Assembly (NCBI RefSeq): GCF_031626495.1
Contig: NZ_JAMQOJ010000004.1
Coordinates: forward strand, 248,001-312,000
Reading direction: 5' to 3'
Length of the DNA: 64,000 bases
Source of the DNA: Natrinema sp031626495
GTDB taxonomy: Archaea > Halobacteriota > Halobacteria > Halobacteriales > Natrialbaceae
Below are positions 18,113 to 26,490 of this stretch, piece by piece. Within the stretch, counting starts at the first letter, position 1. Each line of letters begins with the position of its first letter. The position numbers and the translations under genes were made by a program. Below the pieces are notes generated by a model, which worked only from the letters and a program-made list of their open reading frames with translations, did not search any database and was not told where the DNA came from.

Positions 18113-18128
18113 ACCAATATAAATAATC
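18113..18128 (+). promoter_or_regulatory. TATA box for the alcohol dehydrogenase gene
   Basis: CACCAATATAAATAAT contains a TATAAAT box about 75-80 bp before the adh ATG. It is the only strong AT-rich box on the plus strand of this divergent region, implying a leader of roughly 50 nt. Confidence 0.45.
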
Positions 18129-18197
18129 GAACATTCGCGTGAAGCGATACGGGAGGTGAACGTTATCACCGATGGCGGTGAACTGTGACGCAGTCTC

Positions 18198-19241
18198 ATG
18201 CAAGCAGCCAGGCTCCACGAGTACACCGACGACATGAGCGACGCGTTGCAGATCGACGACGTCGACCGGCCCGACCTCGAGCGGTCCGATCAGGTACTGA
18301 TCGAGGTCGAGGGCGCGGGCTGGTGCCAGACTGACAACCACATCATCGAGGGGATGTGGGCCGACTACGCGCCGCAGGACCTGCCGATGACGCTGGGCCA
18401 CGAGAACGCCGGCATCGTCGCCGAGACAGGCGACGAGGTGACGCTGGTCGAGGAGGGCGATCCCGTGATCTGTCATCCCGTCCAGACCTGTGGCATCTGT
18501 CGCCCTTGTCGGCTCGGCGAAGACATGTACTGCGAGAACAGCGCGTTCAACGGGCTCACGACCGACGGCGGCTTCGCTGAGTACCTGCAGACCAACGAAC
18601 GCGCGGTGATCCCGCTTCCCGACGGCGTCGATCCGACCGACATCGCACCGCACGCCGACGCCGGAATCACGGCCTACCACGCCGTGAAGAAGGCGGTCGA
18701 CGGACTGAACCCCGGCGACACCAGCGTCGTCATCGGTGTGGGCGGCCTCGGCCACATCGGGCTCCAGTGTCTCGAGGCGATGAGCGCCGCCGACATCGTC
18801 GCCGTCGACATCAAAGACGAGGCGCTCGAGCTGGCCGAGGACCTCGGCGCCCGACACACCGTCAACTCCGCCGAGGAGAACCTCGCCGACGTCATCGCGG
18901 ACCTGACCGACGACGAGGGCGCCCAGCAGGTGATCGACTTCGTCGGTGGCGACGAGACGACCGGCATGGCACCGGACATCGTCGCCGCCGGCGGCGACCA
19001 CCACGTCGTCGGCTACGGCGGTCACGTCCACCAGCCGAGTCAGGCGCTGGTCAACGGCGAGTTCTCCTACCGCGGGACGCTGGTCGGCAAGTACGCAGAG
19101 CTCCAAGAACTGGTCGCGCTGGTCGAGCGCGGCGCGGTCGAACTCCACACCGAGCGCCACGATCTCGACGAGATCAACACGGTCGCGGAGCGACTCGAGC
19201 ACAACGAAATCGAAGGGCGAGCGGTCGTCCTCCCGCCCTGA
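18198..19241 (+). CDS. adh: Zinc-dependent medium-chain alcohol dehydrogenase
   Basis: A 347-residue MDR-superfamily oxidoreductase that oxidises an alcohol with NAD(P). Catalytic zinc ligands: GWCQTDNH and LGHENAG (near residues 36-70). Structural zinc ligands: CGICRPCRLGEDMYC (four Cys near 95-110). Cofactor site: GVGGLGHIGLQCL near 180. All ligands are intact. It is divergent from the amidohydrolase-MIP18 pair, the same three families found together in some bacterial alkane/ketone oxidation clusters, so a role in a short-chain secondary alcohol pathway is plausible but unproven. Confidence 0.88.
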   Translation: MQAARLHEYTDDMSDALQIDDVDRPDLERSDQVLIEVEGAGWCQTDNHIIEGMWADYAPQDLPMTLGHENAGIVAETGDEVTLVEEGDPVICHPVQTCGICRPCRLGEDMYCENSAFNGLTTDGGFAEYLQTNERAVIPLPDGVDPTDIAPHADAGITAYHAVKKAVDGLNPGDTSVVIGVGGLGHIGLQCLEAMSAADIVAVDIKDEALELAEDLGARHTVNSAEENLADVIADLTDDEGAQQVIDFVGGDETTGMAPDIVAAGGDHHVVGYGGHVHQPSQALVNGEFSYRGTLVGKYAELQELVALVERGAVELHTERHDLDEINTVAERLEHNEIEGRAVVLPP

Positions 19242-19378
19242 CCGACGGCCGTCGCCGCGTCACCGCCTCCGACGGACGGGGCGTTCGCTCCCGCTCCGGT
19301 CGGTCGAAAAAACGGGGCGATTCGCGGTCGATACCCCGACCCGTCAGCGGTCGACCGTTCCGCGCGCGTCGCGGTCGG

Positions 19379-19588
19379 TCAGACGCCGGCGCGTGCCCAC
19401 TCGTCGTCGGGATCACGCCGTTCGAACCGAGCACCCTGTCCGCACTCGGGACAACCGAACTGTCGGAACTCGACCTCGCTGCCGATCACCGGAATGGTCT
19501 TCGTGGTCCCTGCAGCCCTGCGCTCCATCTCGATTTCGCAGCGCGAACACGTCGGCGGATCGATCGTGGGTTCGTTCTCGAGGGACAT
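19379..19588 (-). CDS. Small zinc-ribbon protein, function unknown
   Basis: A 69-residue protein with two CxxC pairs, TCSRCEIEM and GCPECGQGA, forming a probable zinc ribbon around a basic RRAAGTTKTIPVIG strand. The ATG at 19588 gives a compact domain; a GTG at 19621 would add eleven residues. Such orphan zinc ribbons are common in haloarchaea; no function can be assigned. Confidence 0.65.
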   Translation of the reverse strand: MSLENEPTIDPPTCSRCEIEMERRAAGTTKTIPVIGSEVEFRQFGCPECGQGARFERRDPDDEWARAGV

Positions 19589-19726
19589 CGCACCACCCCA
19601 AGATATGGTACCACCTGGCACGTTTTAGGCGTTCGTGTCCGACCGGTCCACAGCGGTCGGCGCGCCGACGGGACACGAACTCGGAATCGGCGCTACGCTC
19701 TTGTGTACCCGCCTGATACGCCCTGC

Positions 19727-21094
19727 ATGGCCACCCTCGAGGATCCCATCGAGATCGGCGGTGTGACGGTTCCGAACCGACTCTACCGCGCGCCGCTGCT
19801 CGAGTGTGCGGGCAACGGCCCCGACGCGGTCGACGCGCTGATCGACGATCTCGAGCCCGCCGCGGCGTCGGGCGTCGGACTGCTCTGTCAGGGCGCGACG
19901 ATCGTCCGTGGCGATGGGGGGTGCGCCGCACCGGGGATGACCCGGGTCCACGATCCCGACTTCGTCGAGCGGCTGTCGCGACTGACCGACCGGATTCACG
20001 ACCACGGGAGCCGGATTTTCGTCCAGCTCGAGCACGGCGGCCTCCGGAGCATGGAGACCTGGCACGCCGAGTACCGGGAGGAGCATCCGGACCTCGAGCA
20101 GCTCGCCGTCTCGGAGCCACCGTGGCAGCTACGGCTGCTCGACCGACTCGGGTTTCTCGCGTACGATCCGCACGTCCTCTCGACCGCGGAAGTGTACGAG
20201 CTCGCGGCGGATTTCGGTCGCGCAGCCGCCCGAACCGTCGAGGCGGGCTACGACGGCGTCCACCTCGCCGGGGCGAACATGGGGATCGTCCAGCAGTTCC
20301 TGTCGCCCTTCTACAACCGGCGCGACGACGAGTTCGGCGGGAGTCCCGAGGCCCGCCTCGAGTTTCTCGCGGTCGTTCACGACGAGATCCGCGAACGGGC
20401 GGGGGACGTGCCGATCATGACCAAGGTTCCGGCGGAGACGCCGGCTCCCCCGTCGCCGATCGTCCGCCGAACGCTCTCGCTCGAGGACGGGATCGAAATC
20501 GCTCGCCGGCTCGAACGAATCGGCTACGATGCGGTCGTCCCGGTTCAGACGTCGGTCGCGTGGGACATGAGCATCGTCCGCGGCGAGTACCCGGCTCGAG
20601 CGTGGGAAAACGAGGCGCTCCGCGAGGAGTACGACGCGGCTTTCGGCGGGGCTGCTCGCAGACGGCTCGTCGCGCTGGCGAACCGCGTGCAGTCGTTCCA
20701 GTACGATTTCGAGCCCGCGTGGAACGAGGAGTTCTGCCGGCGGGTTCGCGAGCAGGTGTCGATTCCGGTCCTGGCGGAGGGCGGCATTCGCGAGCGGGCG
20801 GAGATGGATCGATTGTTGGGCTCGAGCGAGAAGGGGGCGTACGGCGACAGCGACGGGGAGCCCGCCTGCGACATGGTCGGCATGGCCCGCCCGTTCTACG
20901 CCGAACCGCGGCTGGGCGCACGGCTGCTCGATTCGGACTCCGGGACCGAAAATCCGCGCGTCGTCTGTGAGAGCTGTAACAACTGCACCGTGCCGCAGGT
21001 GACCGGTGCGCCAGGTATGTGTCGCACTCCAGACGTTCTCGAGAAACGGGGCGAACTCGAGCGAGAAGGTGCCTACGAACGGTCCGAAACGTAG
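19727..21094 (+). CDS. NADH:flavin oxidoreductase / old yellow enzyme family
   Basis: A 455-residue FMN-dependent TIM-barrel oxidoreductase of the OYE / 2,4-dienoyl-CoA reductase family. Features: IGGVTVPNRLYRAPLLE at the start, VQLEHGGLRS, the substrate/flavin region GYDGVHLAGANMGIVQQFLSPFYNRR, a GGSPEARLEF motif, and the FMN phosphate-binding AEGGIRERAEMDRLL and VGMARPFYAEP. The C-terminus ends with a Cys cluster (CESCNNC...GMCR) resembling the Fe-S ligands of the dienoyl-CoA reductase branch, although the second NAD-binding domain is absent. Start chosen at ATG 19727, where homology begins; the frame is open upstream only by chance. Confidence 0.85.
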   Translation: MATLEDPIEIGGVTVPNRLYRAPLLECAGNGPDAVDALIDDLEPAAASGVGLLCQGATIVRGDGGCAAPGMTRVHDPDFVERLSRLTDRIHDHGSRIFVQLEHGGLRSMETWHAEYREEHPDLEQLAVSEPPWQLRLLDRLGFLAYDPHVLSTAEVYELAADFGRAAARTVEAGYDGVHLAGANMGIVQQFLSPFYNRRDDEFGGSPEARLEFLAVVHDEIRERAGDVPIMTKVPAETPAPPSPIVRRTLSLEDGIEIARRLERIGYDAVVPVQTSVAWDMSIVRGEYPARAWENEALREEYDAAFGGAARRRLVALANRVQSFQYDFEPAWNEEFCRRVREQVSIPVLAEGGIRERAEMDRLLGSSEKGAYGDSDGEPACDMVGMARPFYAEPRLGARLLDSDSGTENPRVVCESCNNCTVPQVTGAPGMCRTPDVLEKRGELEREGAYERSET

Positions 21095-21103
21095 CGGGCT
21101 GGC

Positions 21104-21802
21104 TCAGGCCGTGACGGTGGTACTCGTCAGTTCCTCGAGAGTTCCTTCGACGGTGTAGTCGGGGGCTTCGACTCTAAATCGGGAATCGGTCGAGCCCGCG
21201 TAGTGGAGTTGCAGGGTGTAAGAGCCGTCGTCGGCGATCGGTGCTGCTTCGCGGCGGTCGGCGTCGAGTTGCTCGAGCATAACCATCTCGCCGGCGTGGG
21301 CAGCGTCGGACTGGCCCTGAATCGCGTACGTCGATCTGTTGGCCGAGACGTTCGCTCCTTCGATCGGATAGCCGCGATCGATCCACGCGTTGAGTCCCTC
21401 GTCGATCGCGTACGTGCGTTCGTAGCCCGCGTCGATCAGTGCCGCAGCGCGCATCGTCGAGAGGTGATGGGGGCACGCGCAGTAGGTGACGATCTGCGTG
21501 TCGGTCGACCACTCCTCGGCCGGATCGTTCTCAGTGCCGTTCGGGGCCGGCGAGAAGACGGCACCCGCGATGTGGACCGCTTCGTACTGGTCGCGACCGC
21601 GTGCGTCGGCGAACTTCGCCTCGTCGTTTTCGTACCACTGGTAGACGTCGTCGACCGGTGCCAGCGGTACCTCGGTCCCGTCGGTGGTCGTCGTCTCGTA
21701 TCCGTACTCGTTGGCCGGCGTTCCGCCGTTGCCTCCGAGACAGCCGGCAACCCCGCCAAGCGCCGCCGTCCCTCCAACAGCGAGGAACGTCCGTCGGTTC
21801 AT
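21104..21802 (-). CDS. Rhodanese-domain lipoprotein (Tat-type signal)
   Basis: A 232-residue exported protein. The N-terminus MNRRTFLAVGG followed by a hydrophobic stretch and a GGVAGC lipobox (Cys about residue 21) indicates Tat-exported lipoprotein anchoring, usual for haloarchaea. The rhodanese domain spans about residues 50-150: FADARGRDQYEAVHIAGAV, active-site loop VTYCACPHHLSTMRAA with the candidate catalytic Cys, and NAWIDRGYPIEGA. The remaining C-terminal part is beta-rich (SYTLQLHYAG). Sulfur-transfer or redox function at the cell surface is inferred. It is convergent with the OYE gene. Confidence 0.85.
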   Translation of the reverse strand: MNRRTFLAVGGTAALGGVAGCLGGNGGTPANEYGYETTTTDGTEVPLAPVDDVYQWYENDEAKFADARGRDQYEAVHIAGAVFSPAPNGTENDPAEEWSTDTQIVTYCACPHHLSTMRAAALIDAGYERTYAIDEGLNAWIDRGYPIEGANVSANRSTYAIQGQSDAAHAGEMVMLEQLDADRREAAPIADDGSYTLQLHYAGSTDSRFRVEAPDYTVEGTLEELTSTTVTA

Positions 21803-21861
21803 ACTTCGAATCTAGCGACGGCGCAAAGATAGGGTTTCTGGTACCACGGTCGATACCGCAG

Positions 21862-21885
21862 ACCCCTTCGTTTCAACTGGAGACC
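21862..21885 (-). promoter_or_regulatory. Isolated ORB-like sequence (Orc1/Cdc6 binding box)
   Basis: Contains CCCCTTCGTTTCAACTGGAG, whose reverse complement matches the haloarchaeal origin recognition box core (CTCCAGTTGAAACGAAGGGG). It lies 60 bp upstream of the rhodanese gene start and about 30 kb from the origin. Identification is by similarity to the boxes at oriC and in polB of this same window. Confidence 0.65.
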
Positions 21886-21930
21886 GAGGTCTGGGAGAGG
21901 GAATGTGCTCGAGTCGAAAGAACGGAAGAG

Positions 21931-22003
21931 TAGTCCCCACAGGATTCGAACCTGTGTCGAAGCCCCCAGAAGGCTTCAGGATTGGCCGCTACCCCAGGGG
22001 ACT
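21931..22003 (-). tRNA. tRNA-Gln (anticodon CTG)
   Basis: A 73-nt cloverleaf on the minus strand. The acceptor stem pairs AGTCCCC with GGGGACT plus a discriminator A. The anticodon stem AAGCC/GGCTT encloses loop TTCTGGG, giving anticodon CTG. The T arm reads ACAGG-TTCGAAT-CCTGT. The CCA end is not encoded, as usual in haloarchaea. No intron is needed for folding. Confidence 0.93.
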
Positions 22004-22031
22004 GTGCTGCGACAGATCGTTGGATTCGATC

Positions 22032-22651
22032 CTATTTATGACTGTCGGGTTCGAGTTCCACCGATCCGCACTCGGGCGGATTCGCGTGTTCGAGTCGGTG
22101 GCAGTTCGCACAGAGGACGACACACCGCTCGATCTCGGCTCGAATACTCGCCTTCGAATGGCCGTTGACGACCATCTTTGCAACGCTGTGTTCCTTTTCG
22201 CCTAGAGGTGAAAGTCCATACAGGGTGGTCTGTCTTCGTCACACTGATCGCACTCGCAGTACCGATCCTTGTACGCGTAGAGCCACCGACGGATCTCCGC
22301 CCGACGACGATCCTTTCGTTCGATCCGTTCCTCTCGGTTCTTGTAGTACCAGCGCCGTTGTCCCGTGAGTTCCTCCCACTCGGCGTCGTCAGGAATGTCG
22401 ACCCATTCTGGTTTCGGCTGGATCGGCTGGCCACCCGTCACACATGGGTCGAACGTTTCTAATCCGGCGCGCTCCTTCGCCGCGTTCCAACCACCTATCG
22501 TTTCCATAATCGTCGCGAAAGCCGGCGTCAAACCCAGCTCCTCGTACTGTGCTTTCGTTGGCGACTCGCCGAGCCGATCGGCGGCCTCCCGCAGCGCCTC
22601 GAGGCACTCGTCCTCCGTCGTCACACCCCCATTGGCCGCGCTATCGCACAT
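22032..22651 (-). pseudogene. HNH endonuclease with homing-associated repeat, frameshifted
   Basis: The intact first part (22651 to 22202, 149 codons) contains a homing-endonuclease-associated repeat (CLEALREAADRLGESPTKAQ, then IMETIGGWNAAKERAG), a basic region and CECDQCDEDRPPCMDFHL before TAG. In another frame just downstream the protein continues as LGEKEHSVAKMVVNG and RCVVLCANCHRLEH, the HNH core. Adding one base after TTTCACC restores FHHLGEKEH across the junction, so a single-base deletion has removed the catalytic His region. The gene ends 29 bp before the 5' end of tRNA-Gln on the same strand. Confidence 0.8.
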
Positions 22652-22732
22652 AAACCCGCAGACGATATCAGCGAGTCCACCCCTCGAGCTCGAACCGATA
22701 CCCCTTTTCCCCTCTCGCGCGCATCGGCGAGT

Positions 22733-23323
22733 ATGTACGTCGGACGATTCGTCGTCGTCGGCCCCGATGTCGGGGCGTACCGCGTGTCGTCGCGGTCGTT
22801 CCCGAACCGCGAGATCACCGCTCGAGAGGAGGCCCTCACGGTAGGTCCGACCGAGGACGCTCCCGAGACGGACAACCCCTACGTCTCCTACAACTGTCTG
22901 CGGGTCGTCGAGACGCCGACGGGCGAGACGGTCGCCTTCGGCAACGGCTCGCACGTCGATCCGATCGCGGAGAAACTCGAGCTCGGCTATCCCGCCCGGG
23001 ACGCGCTGGCCGAGAGCCTGCTGGCGCTCGACTACGAGAAAGACGACTACGACACGCCCCGGATCGCGGCGACGATCGGCGACGGGGGCGAGGCGCTGAT
23101 CGGCACGGTTCGGAAAGACGCGCTGCTGGTCGAGACCGTCGACGAGCCGACGCTGGTCGCGACCTACGAGAAGAACGCGCCCGGATCGATCGAACTCGAG
23201 GCCGACAGCGCCGAGGCGGCGGCGAGCGAAGTCTACGACCTCGAGTTCGAGCACGCGGTCTGTGCGGCCGGCGTGGCGCGCACCGAGGACGGGTTCGAGA
23301 CGGCGATCGAGAACGGCGACTGA
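22733..23323 (+). CDS. purO: Archaeal IMP cyclohydrolase PurO
   Basis: Catalyses the last step of de novo purine synthesis, ring closure of FAICAR to IMP, replacing the C-terminal activity of bacterial PurH. The 196 residues are the normal length. Recognised from the N-terminal MYVGRFVVVGPDVGAYRVSS with RSFPNREI, then NPYVSYNCLRVV and VAFGNGSHVDPI, and the late ATIGDGGEALIG. It is divergent from the broken HNH gene with an 81-bp gap and stands alone. Confidence 0.88.
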   Translation: MYVGRFVVVGPDVGAYRVSSRSFPNREITAREEALTVGPTEDAPETDNPYVSYNCLRVVETPTGETVAFGNGSHVDPIAEKLELGYPARDALAESLLALDYEKDDYDTPRIAATIGDGGEALIGTVRKDALLVETVDEPTLVATYEKNAPGSIELEADSAEAAASEVYDLEFEHAVCAAGVARTEDGFETAIENGD

Positions 23324-23405
23324 AAAAGAACCCCGCAGTAGACGATCCTCGTCAGTTAGTAGCGGTGTGTGGTGAATGCAGTGTTCAGTTAGGAGAATAA
23401 GAAAA

Positions 23406-23490
23406 GCGTCCTGCTATCGTAGGCACGAGGATTCTCCACGTCCTCCCCAGCCGATTCGCTCACTTCGTTCGCTCATCCCTCGCGCGGCAT
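23406..23490. repeat. Dispersed intergenic repeat, copy B
   Basis: Homologous to 12971-13060: shares CTGCTATCGT, CCTCCCCAGCCGATTCGCTCAC and CGTTCGCTC...CCCTCGCGC. It fills much of the 295-bp gap between purO and the phosphoesterase gene, which otherwise shows no gene. The minus-strand translation reads SERSERIGWGGRG. Confidence 0.7.
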
Positions 23491-23618
23491 CGTCGGCACG
23501 CGCCACCACTGTCGGCTGAGTAGGACGGCATGATACGTAGTTTCCCGCTACCGAACGGAACCGCGTTCGAGCGACTGCCGGATAACCTACAAATCCCCCG
23601 CGGCTGTTACTCTCGAGC

Positions 23619-24287
23619 ATGAAGGTGGGACTCATCTCGGACGTCCACAGTAATCGGGTCGCCCTCGAGGCCGTCCTCGAGGACATGCCCGCGGTCGACG
23701 AACTGTACTGTGCCGGCGACGTGGTCGGCTACAACCCCTGGCCGGCGGACTGCGTCGACGTGCTGCGAGAGCGCGGTGTTCCGACCGTGATGGGCAACCA
23801 CGACGCCGCCGTCGCCGCGGAGACTCCCTTCCGGTTCAACGGGATGGCCAAAGCGGGCGTCGAGCACGCGAAAGCGCAGCTCTCGGAGGAGCAACTCGAG
23901 TGGCTCGCTTCGCTACCCGGCGAGCGCCTCGAGTGCGACGGCCGGGTAAAACTCGTCCACGGACATCCGGACGACCCCGATCGGTACACCAGATACACGT
24001 ACCCGAGAGAGTTCTCCGGCCGAATGCTCGGCGACGAGGACGTGCTGGTGCTGGGCCACACCCACGTGCAAGGCGCGGAGCAGTTCGCGGAGGGGATCGT
24101 CGTCAACCCCGGCAGCGTCGGCCAACCCCGCGACGGCGATCCGCGGGCGGGCTACGCCGTCGTCGATTTCGACGCGCTGACCGTCGAGACGTGCCGCGTC
24201 GAGTACGACATCGAGGCGGTCCAGAAGGCGGTCGACGAGGCCGGCCTCCCCGATCGCATCGGAACGCGACTGGCACGCGGCGAGTGA
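23619..24287 (+). CDS. Metallophosphoesterase (YfcE/MJ0936-like)
   Basis: A 222-residue calcineurin-like phosphodiesterase. All dimetal ligands are visible: LISDVHSN (Asp, His), YCAGDVVGY (Asp), MGNHDAAV (Asn-His), LVHGHPDD (His) and LGHTHVQ (His-x-His). The compact form without extra domains fits the YfcE/MJ0936 family, which cleaves phosphodiesters in vitro; the physiological substrate is unknown. An ATG start directly precedes the first conserved strand, and a CTACAAATC element lies about 30 bp upstream. Confidence 0.88.
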   Translation: MKVGLISDVHSNRVALEAVLEDMPAVDELYCAGDVVGYNPWPADCVDVLRERGVPTVMGNHDAAVAAETPFRFNGMAKAGVEHAKAQLSEEQLEWLASLPGERLECDGRVKLVHGHPDDPDRYTRYTYPREFSGRMLGDEDVLVLGHTHVQGAEQFAEGIVVNPGSVGQPRDGDPRAGYAVVDFDALTVETCRVEYDIEAVQKAVDEAGLPDRIGTRLARGE

Positions 24288-24345
24288 GCCAGCGAGAGCG
24301 ACCGAAACGAATCTTTTTACACGCCCGCCGCTACTACGTCCGGCC

Positions 24346-24498
24346 ATGGTATTCACCGGCCCTACCGCGTGTTTCGACAGGAACTATCCTCGTCGCGCCG
24401 CGGGCCGGTGTTGTCAGTCGCCGGCGCGGCCGTCGGTTCGAGCGCAGCGGCGTCACGAGATCGGGTCTGTGGTGGCGCCAGACGAGGCCGATGGTTAG
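24346..24498 (+). CDS. Possible 50-residue upstream ORF overlapping the cysE start
   Basis: Starts at ATG 24346, about 30 nt after a CTTTTTACAC TATA-like box, so it would be the first codon of a leaderless mRNA. It ends in a TAG inside the sequence ATGGTTAG, overlapping the cysE start by 8 bases. The peptide begins MVFTGPTACFDRNYP and holds three Cys (residues 9, 22, 23) in a basic context. It has no recognisable domain. It could be a translated leader controlling cysE, or simply chance. Confidence 0.35.
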   Translation: MVFTGPTACFDRNYPRRAAGRCCQSPARPSVRAQRRHEIGSVVAPDEADG

Positions 24499-25000
24499 GC
24501 GCATCCGCGAAGACGTCCGGGCGATGCGCAAACGCGATCCGGCCGCGAAGGGGTGGTTCGAGGTCATGTTCGGCTATCCGGGACTGCACGCCGTCTGGGC
24601 CCACCTGCTGTGTCACCGACTCTGGAACGCCGGCTTCGAGCTGACCGCGCGGCTGGTCTCGAACGTCGTGCGCTTCCTAACCGGCGTGGAAATCCACCCG
24701 GCCGCAGAGCTCGGCCGCCGGGTGACGATCGATCACGGGATGGGCGTCGTCGTCGGCGAGACGGCCGAGATCGGCGACGACGTCCACATGTACCACGGCG
24801 TCACCCTCGGCGGCGACACGAACGAACCGGTCAAGCGCCATCCGACGATCGAAGACGGCGCACAGCTCGGCGCGAACGCGACGCTTTTGGGCGACATCAC
24901 GATCGGCGAGGGCGCGGCCGTCGGCGCTGGCTCTGTCGTCACGCAGGATGTCGAATCCGGCGCGACCGTCGTCGGCGTGCCGGCCGAACGAGTCGACTGA
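24491..25000 (+). CDS. cysE: Serine O-acetyltransferase
   Basis: Acetylates L-serine with acetyl-CoA to O-acetylserine, the first step of cysteine synthesis. The 169-residue short form has an N-terminal helical domain (REDVRAMRKRDPAAKGWFEV, WAHLLCHRLWNAG) and a left-handed beta-helix of hexapeptide repeats: GVEIHPAAELG, TIDHGMGVVVGETAEIG with the catalytic His, MYHGVTLGGD, and GANATLLGDITIGEGAAVG. The start at ATG 24491 is inferred from homology; the frame is open upstream but contains no better start. It overlaps a small upstream ORF by 8 bases. Confidence 0.9.
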   Translation: MVRRIREDVRAMRKRDPAAKGWFEVMFGYPGLHAVWAHLLCHRLWNAGFELTARLVSNVVRFLTGVEIHPAAELGRRVTIDHGMGVVVGETAEIGDDVHMYHGVTLGGDTNEPVKRHPTIEDGAQLGANATLLGDITIGEGAAVGAGSVVTQDVESGATVVGVPAERVD

Positions 25001-25023
25001 CGGCGGGGCGGTCTACCGATCGC

Positions 25024-26415
25024 TCACACCAGCGGTTCGACCAGTTCCCGCCCCGCCTCGAGCAACTCCCCGACCCGCTCTTCGTCCGCAGCTTCGGCGT
25101 ATACTCGCAGTACGGGCTCAGTCCCACTGGGACGAACGAGCAGCCAGGAGCCGTCGGCCAGCAGGAGCTTGAACCCGTCGGCGGTGTTGATGTCCTCGAC
25201 TTCGGTCTCCGCCACGGTCTCAGGAATTTCGTCCTCGAGATCCGATATCACACGCTCCTTCTCGTCGTCGGGACAGTCCACGCTGATCTTGTCCTGGACG
25301 ACGGTGCCGTGGGCCTCGAGCAGTCGATCCGCGCGGTCGTCTAACGGTTCGTCGGCGTGCATCGCAGCCGCGAGCAGGGCCATGAGGACGCCGTCTTTCT
25401 CGCGGACGTGGCCCCGGACGGTGAAGCCGCCGGACTCCTCGCCGCCGACTAAGGCGTCGCCATCGGCCATCGCCTCGGCGACCCACTTGAAGCCGACGGG
25501 AACCTCGCGGACGGTCTCGCCGTGGGCCTCGGCGACCCGGTCGATCAGGTAGGTGGTCGAGACCGAGCGCACCGCCGCTCCCGACTCGTCCTCGAGCAGG
25601 TAGTCGTAGAGCGCGGCGAAAAAGAGGTTCTCGTCCAGATAGCCGCGCTCGGGCGTGACAATTGCAATCCGGTCGGCGTCGCCGTCGTTGGCGATCCCGA
25701 GGTCGACACCGTCGTCGTCCGTGACGGTCTCGATCAGCTCTTCGAGGTTCTCGGCGGCCGGTTCGGGCGAGCCGCCGCCGAAATCGGGGTCGCGTTCACA
25801 GCGCAGCCGTTCGACGGTGGCTCCGGCGCGCTCGAGGAGGGCGTCGGTCGTATCGCGGCCGCTGCCGTGCATAGCGTCGTAGGCGACGGTCAGCCCCGCG
25901 AGGTCGGCGTCGCCCGCCAGTTCCGTGACCAGCTCGAGGGCGGCGTCGGCGTGCGATTCGGCGAAGTCGACCTCGCGGGCGGTCCCGCGCTGGTCTTCGG
26001 GGAGGGTCTCGGGTTCGGCGAGCCGATCCGCGATCGCGTCGGTGACGGCGGGCAGCGCTGGCGCACCGTCTTCCGGGATGAACTTCACGCCGTTGTACTC
26101 CGGCGGGTTGTGGGAGGCCGTGATGACGAGCCCGCCCGCGAGGTCGCGGTCGACGATCGCGTGGGCGATCAGCGGCGTCGGCCGGTCCCGATCCGAGAGC
26201 AGCACGTCGAAGCCGTTCGCACACAGCACGCGCGTCAGTTCCTCGGCGAACCCCCGCGATGTCTCGCGGGCGTCGTACCCCACCGCGACCGGCCCCTCGA
26301 GCCCCTCGTCTGCGAGGTGCGTCGCGACCGCCTGCCCCACCATTCGCACACGGGGGGCGGTAAAGTCCTCGAGCGTCGCCCGCCAACCGTCGGTGCCGAA
26401 GCTGATCGTCTCCAT
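25024..26415 (-). CDS. Phosphohexomutase (phosphoglucomutase/phosphomannomutase family)
   Basis: A 463-residue alpha-D-phosphohexomutase that moves phosphate between C6 and C1 of a hexose or hexosamine. Motifs: FGTDGWRAT at the N-terminus, the phosphoserine loop TASHNPPEYNGVKF near residue 100, the metal loop NDGDADRIAIV near 243, the sugar-recognition GGEESGGF near 320, and the phosphate-binding RPSGTEPVLRVYAE near 432. All four domains are complete. Substrate (glucose, mannose or glucosamine) cannot be decided. It is convergent with cysE, 23 bp apart. Confidence 0.9.
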   Translation of the reverse strand: METISFGTDGWRATLEDFTAPRVRMVGQAVATHLADEGLEGPVAVGYDARETSRGFAEELTRVLCANGFDVLLSDRDRPTPLIAHAIVDRDLAGGLVITASHNPPEYNGVKFIPEDGAPALPAVTDAIADRLAEPETLPEDQRGTAREVDFAESHADAALELVTELAGDADLAGLTVAYDAMHGSGRDTTDALLERAGATVERLRCERDPDFGGGSPEPAAENLEELIETVTDDDGVDLGIANDGDADRIAIVTPERGYLDENLFFAALYDYLLEDESGAAVRSVSTTYLIDRVAEAHGETVREVPVGFKWVAEAMADGDALVGGEESGGFTVRGHVREKDGVLMALLAAAMHADEPLDDRADRLLEAHGTVVQDKISVDCPDDEKERVISDLEDEIPETVAETEVEDINTADGFKLLLADGSWLLVRPSGTEPVLRVYAEAADEERVGELLEAGRELVEPLV

Positions 26416-26490
26416 GCGCGGATCCTCGGCGGCCGGTGCGAAAAAAGCGACGGCACGGTCCAGCGTGTGCGACTCGAGGCGCGGCTCGGA

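Noticed and set aside
18767..19726. 320-codon N-terminal extension of the OYE-family gene
   Set aside because: Arg-rich out-of-frame reading of the alcohol dehydrogenase and a spacer; homology begins only at ATG 19727.
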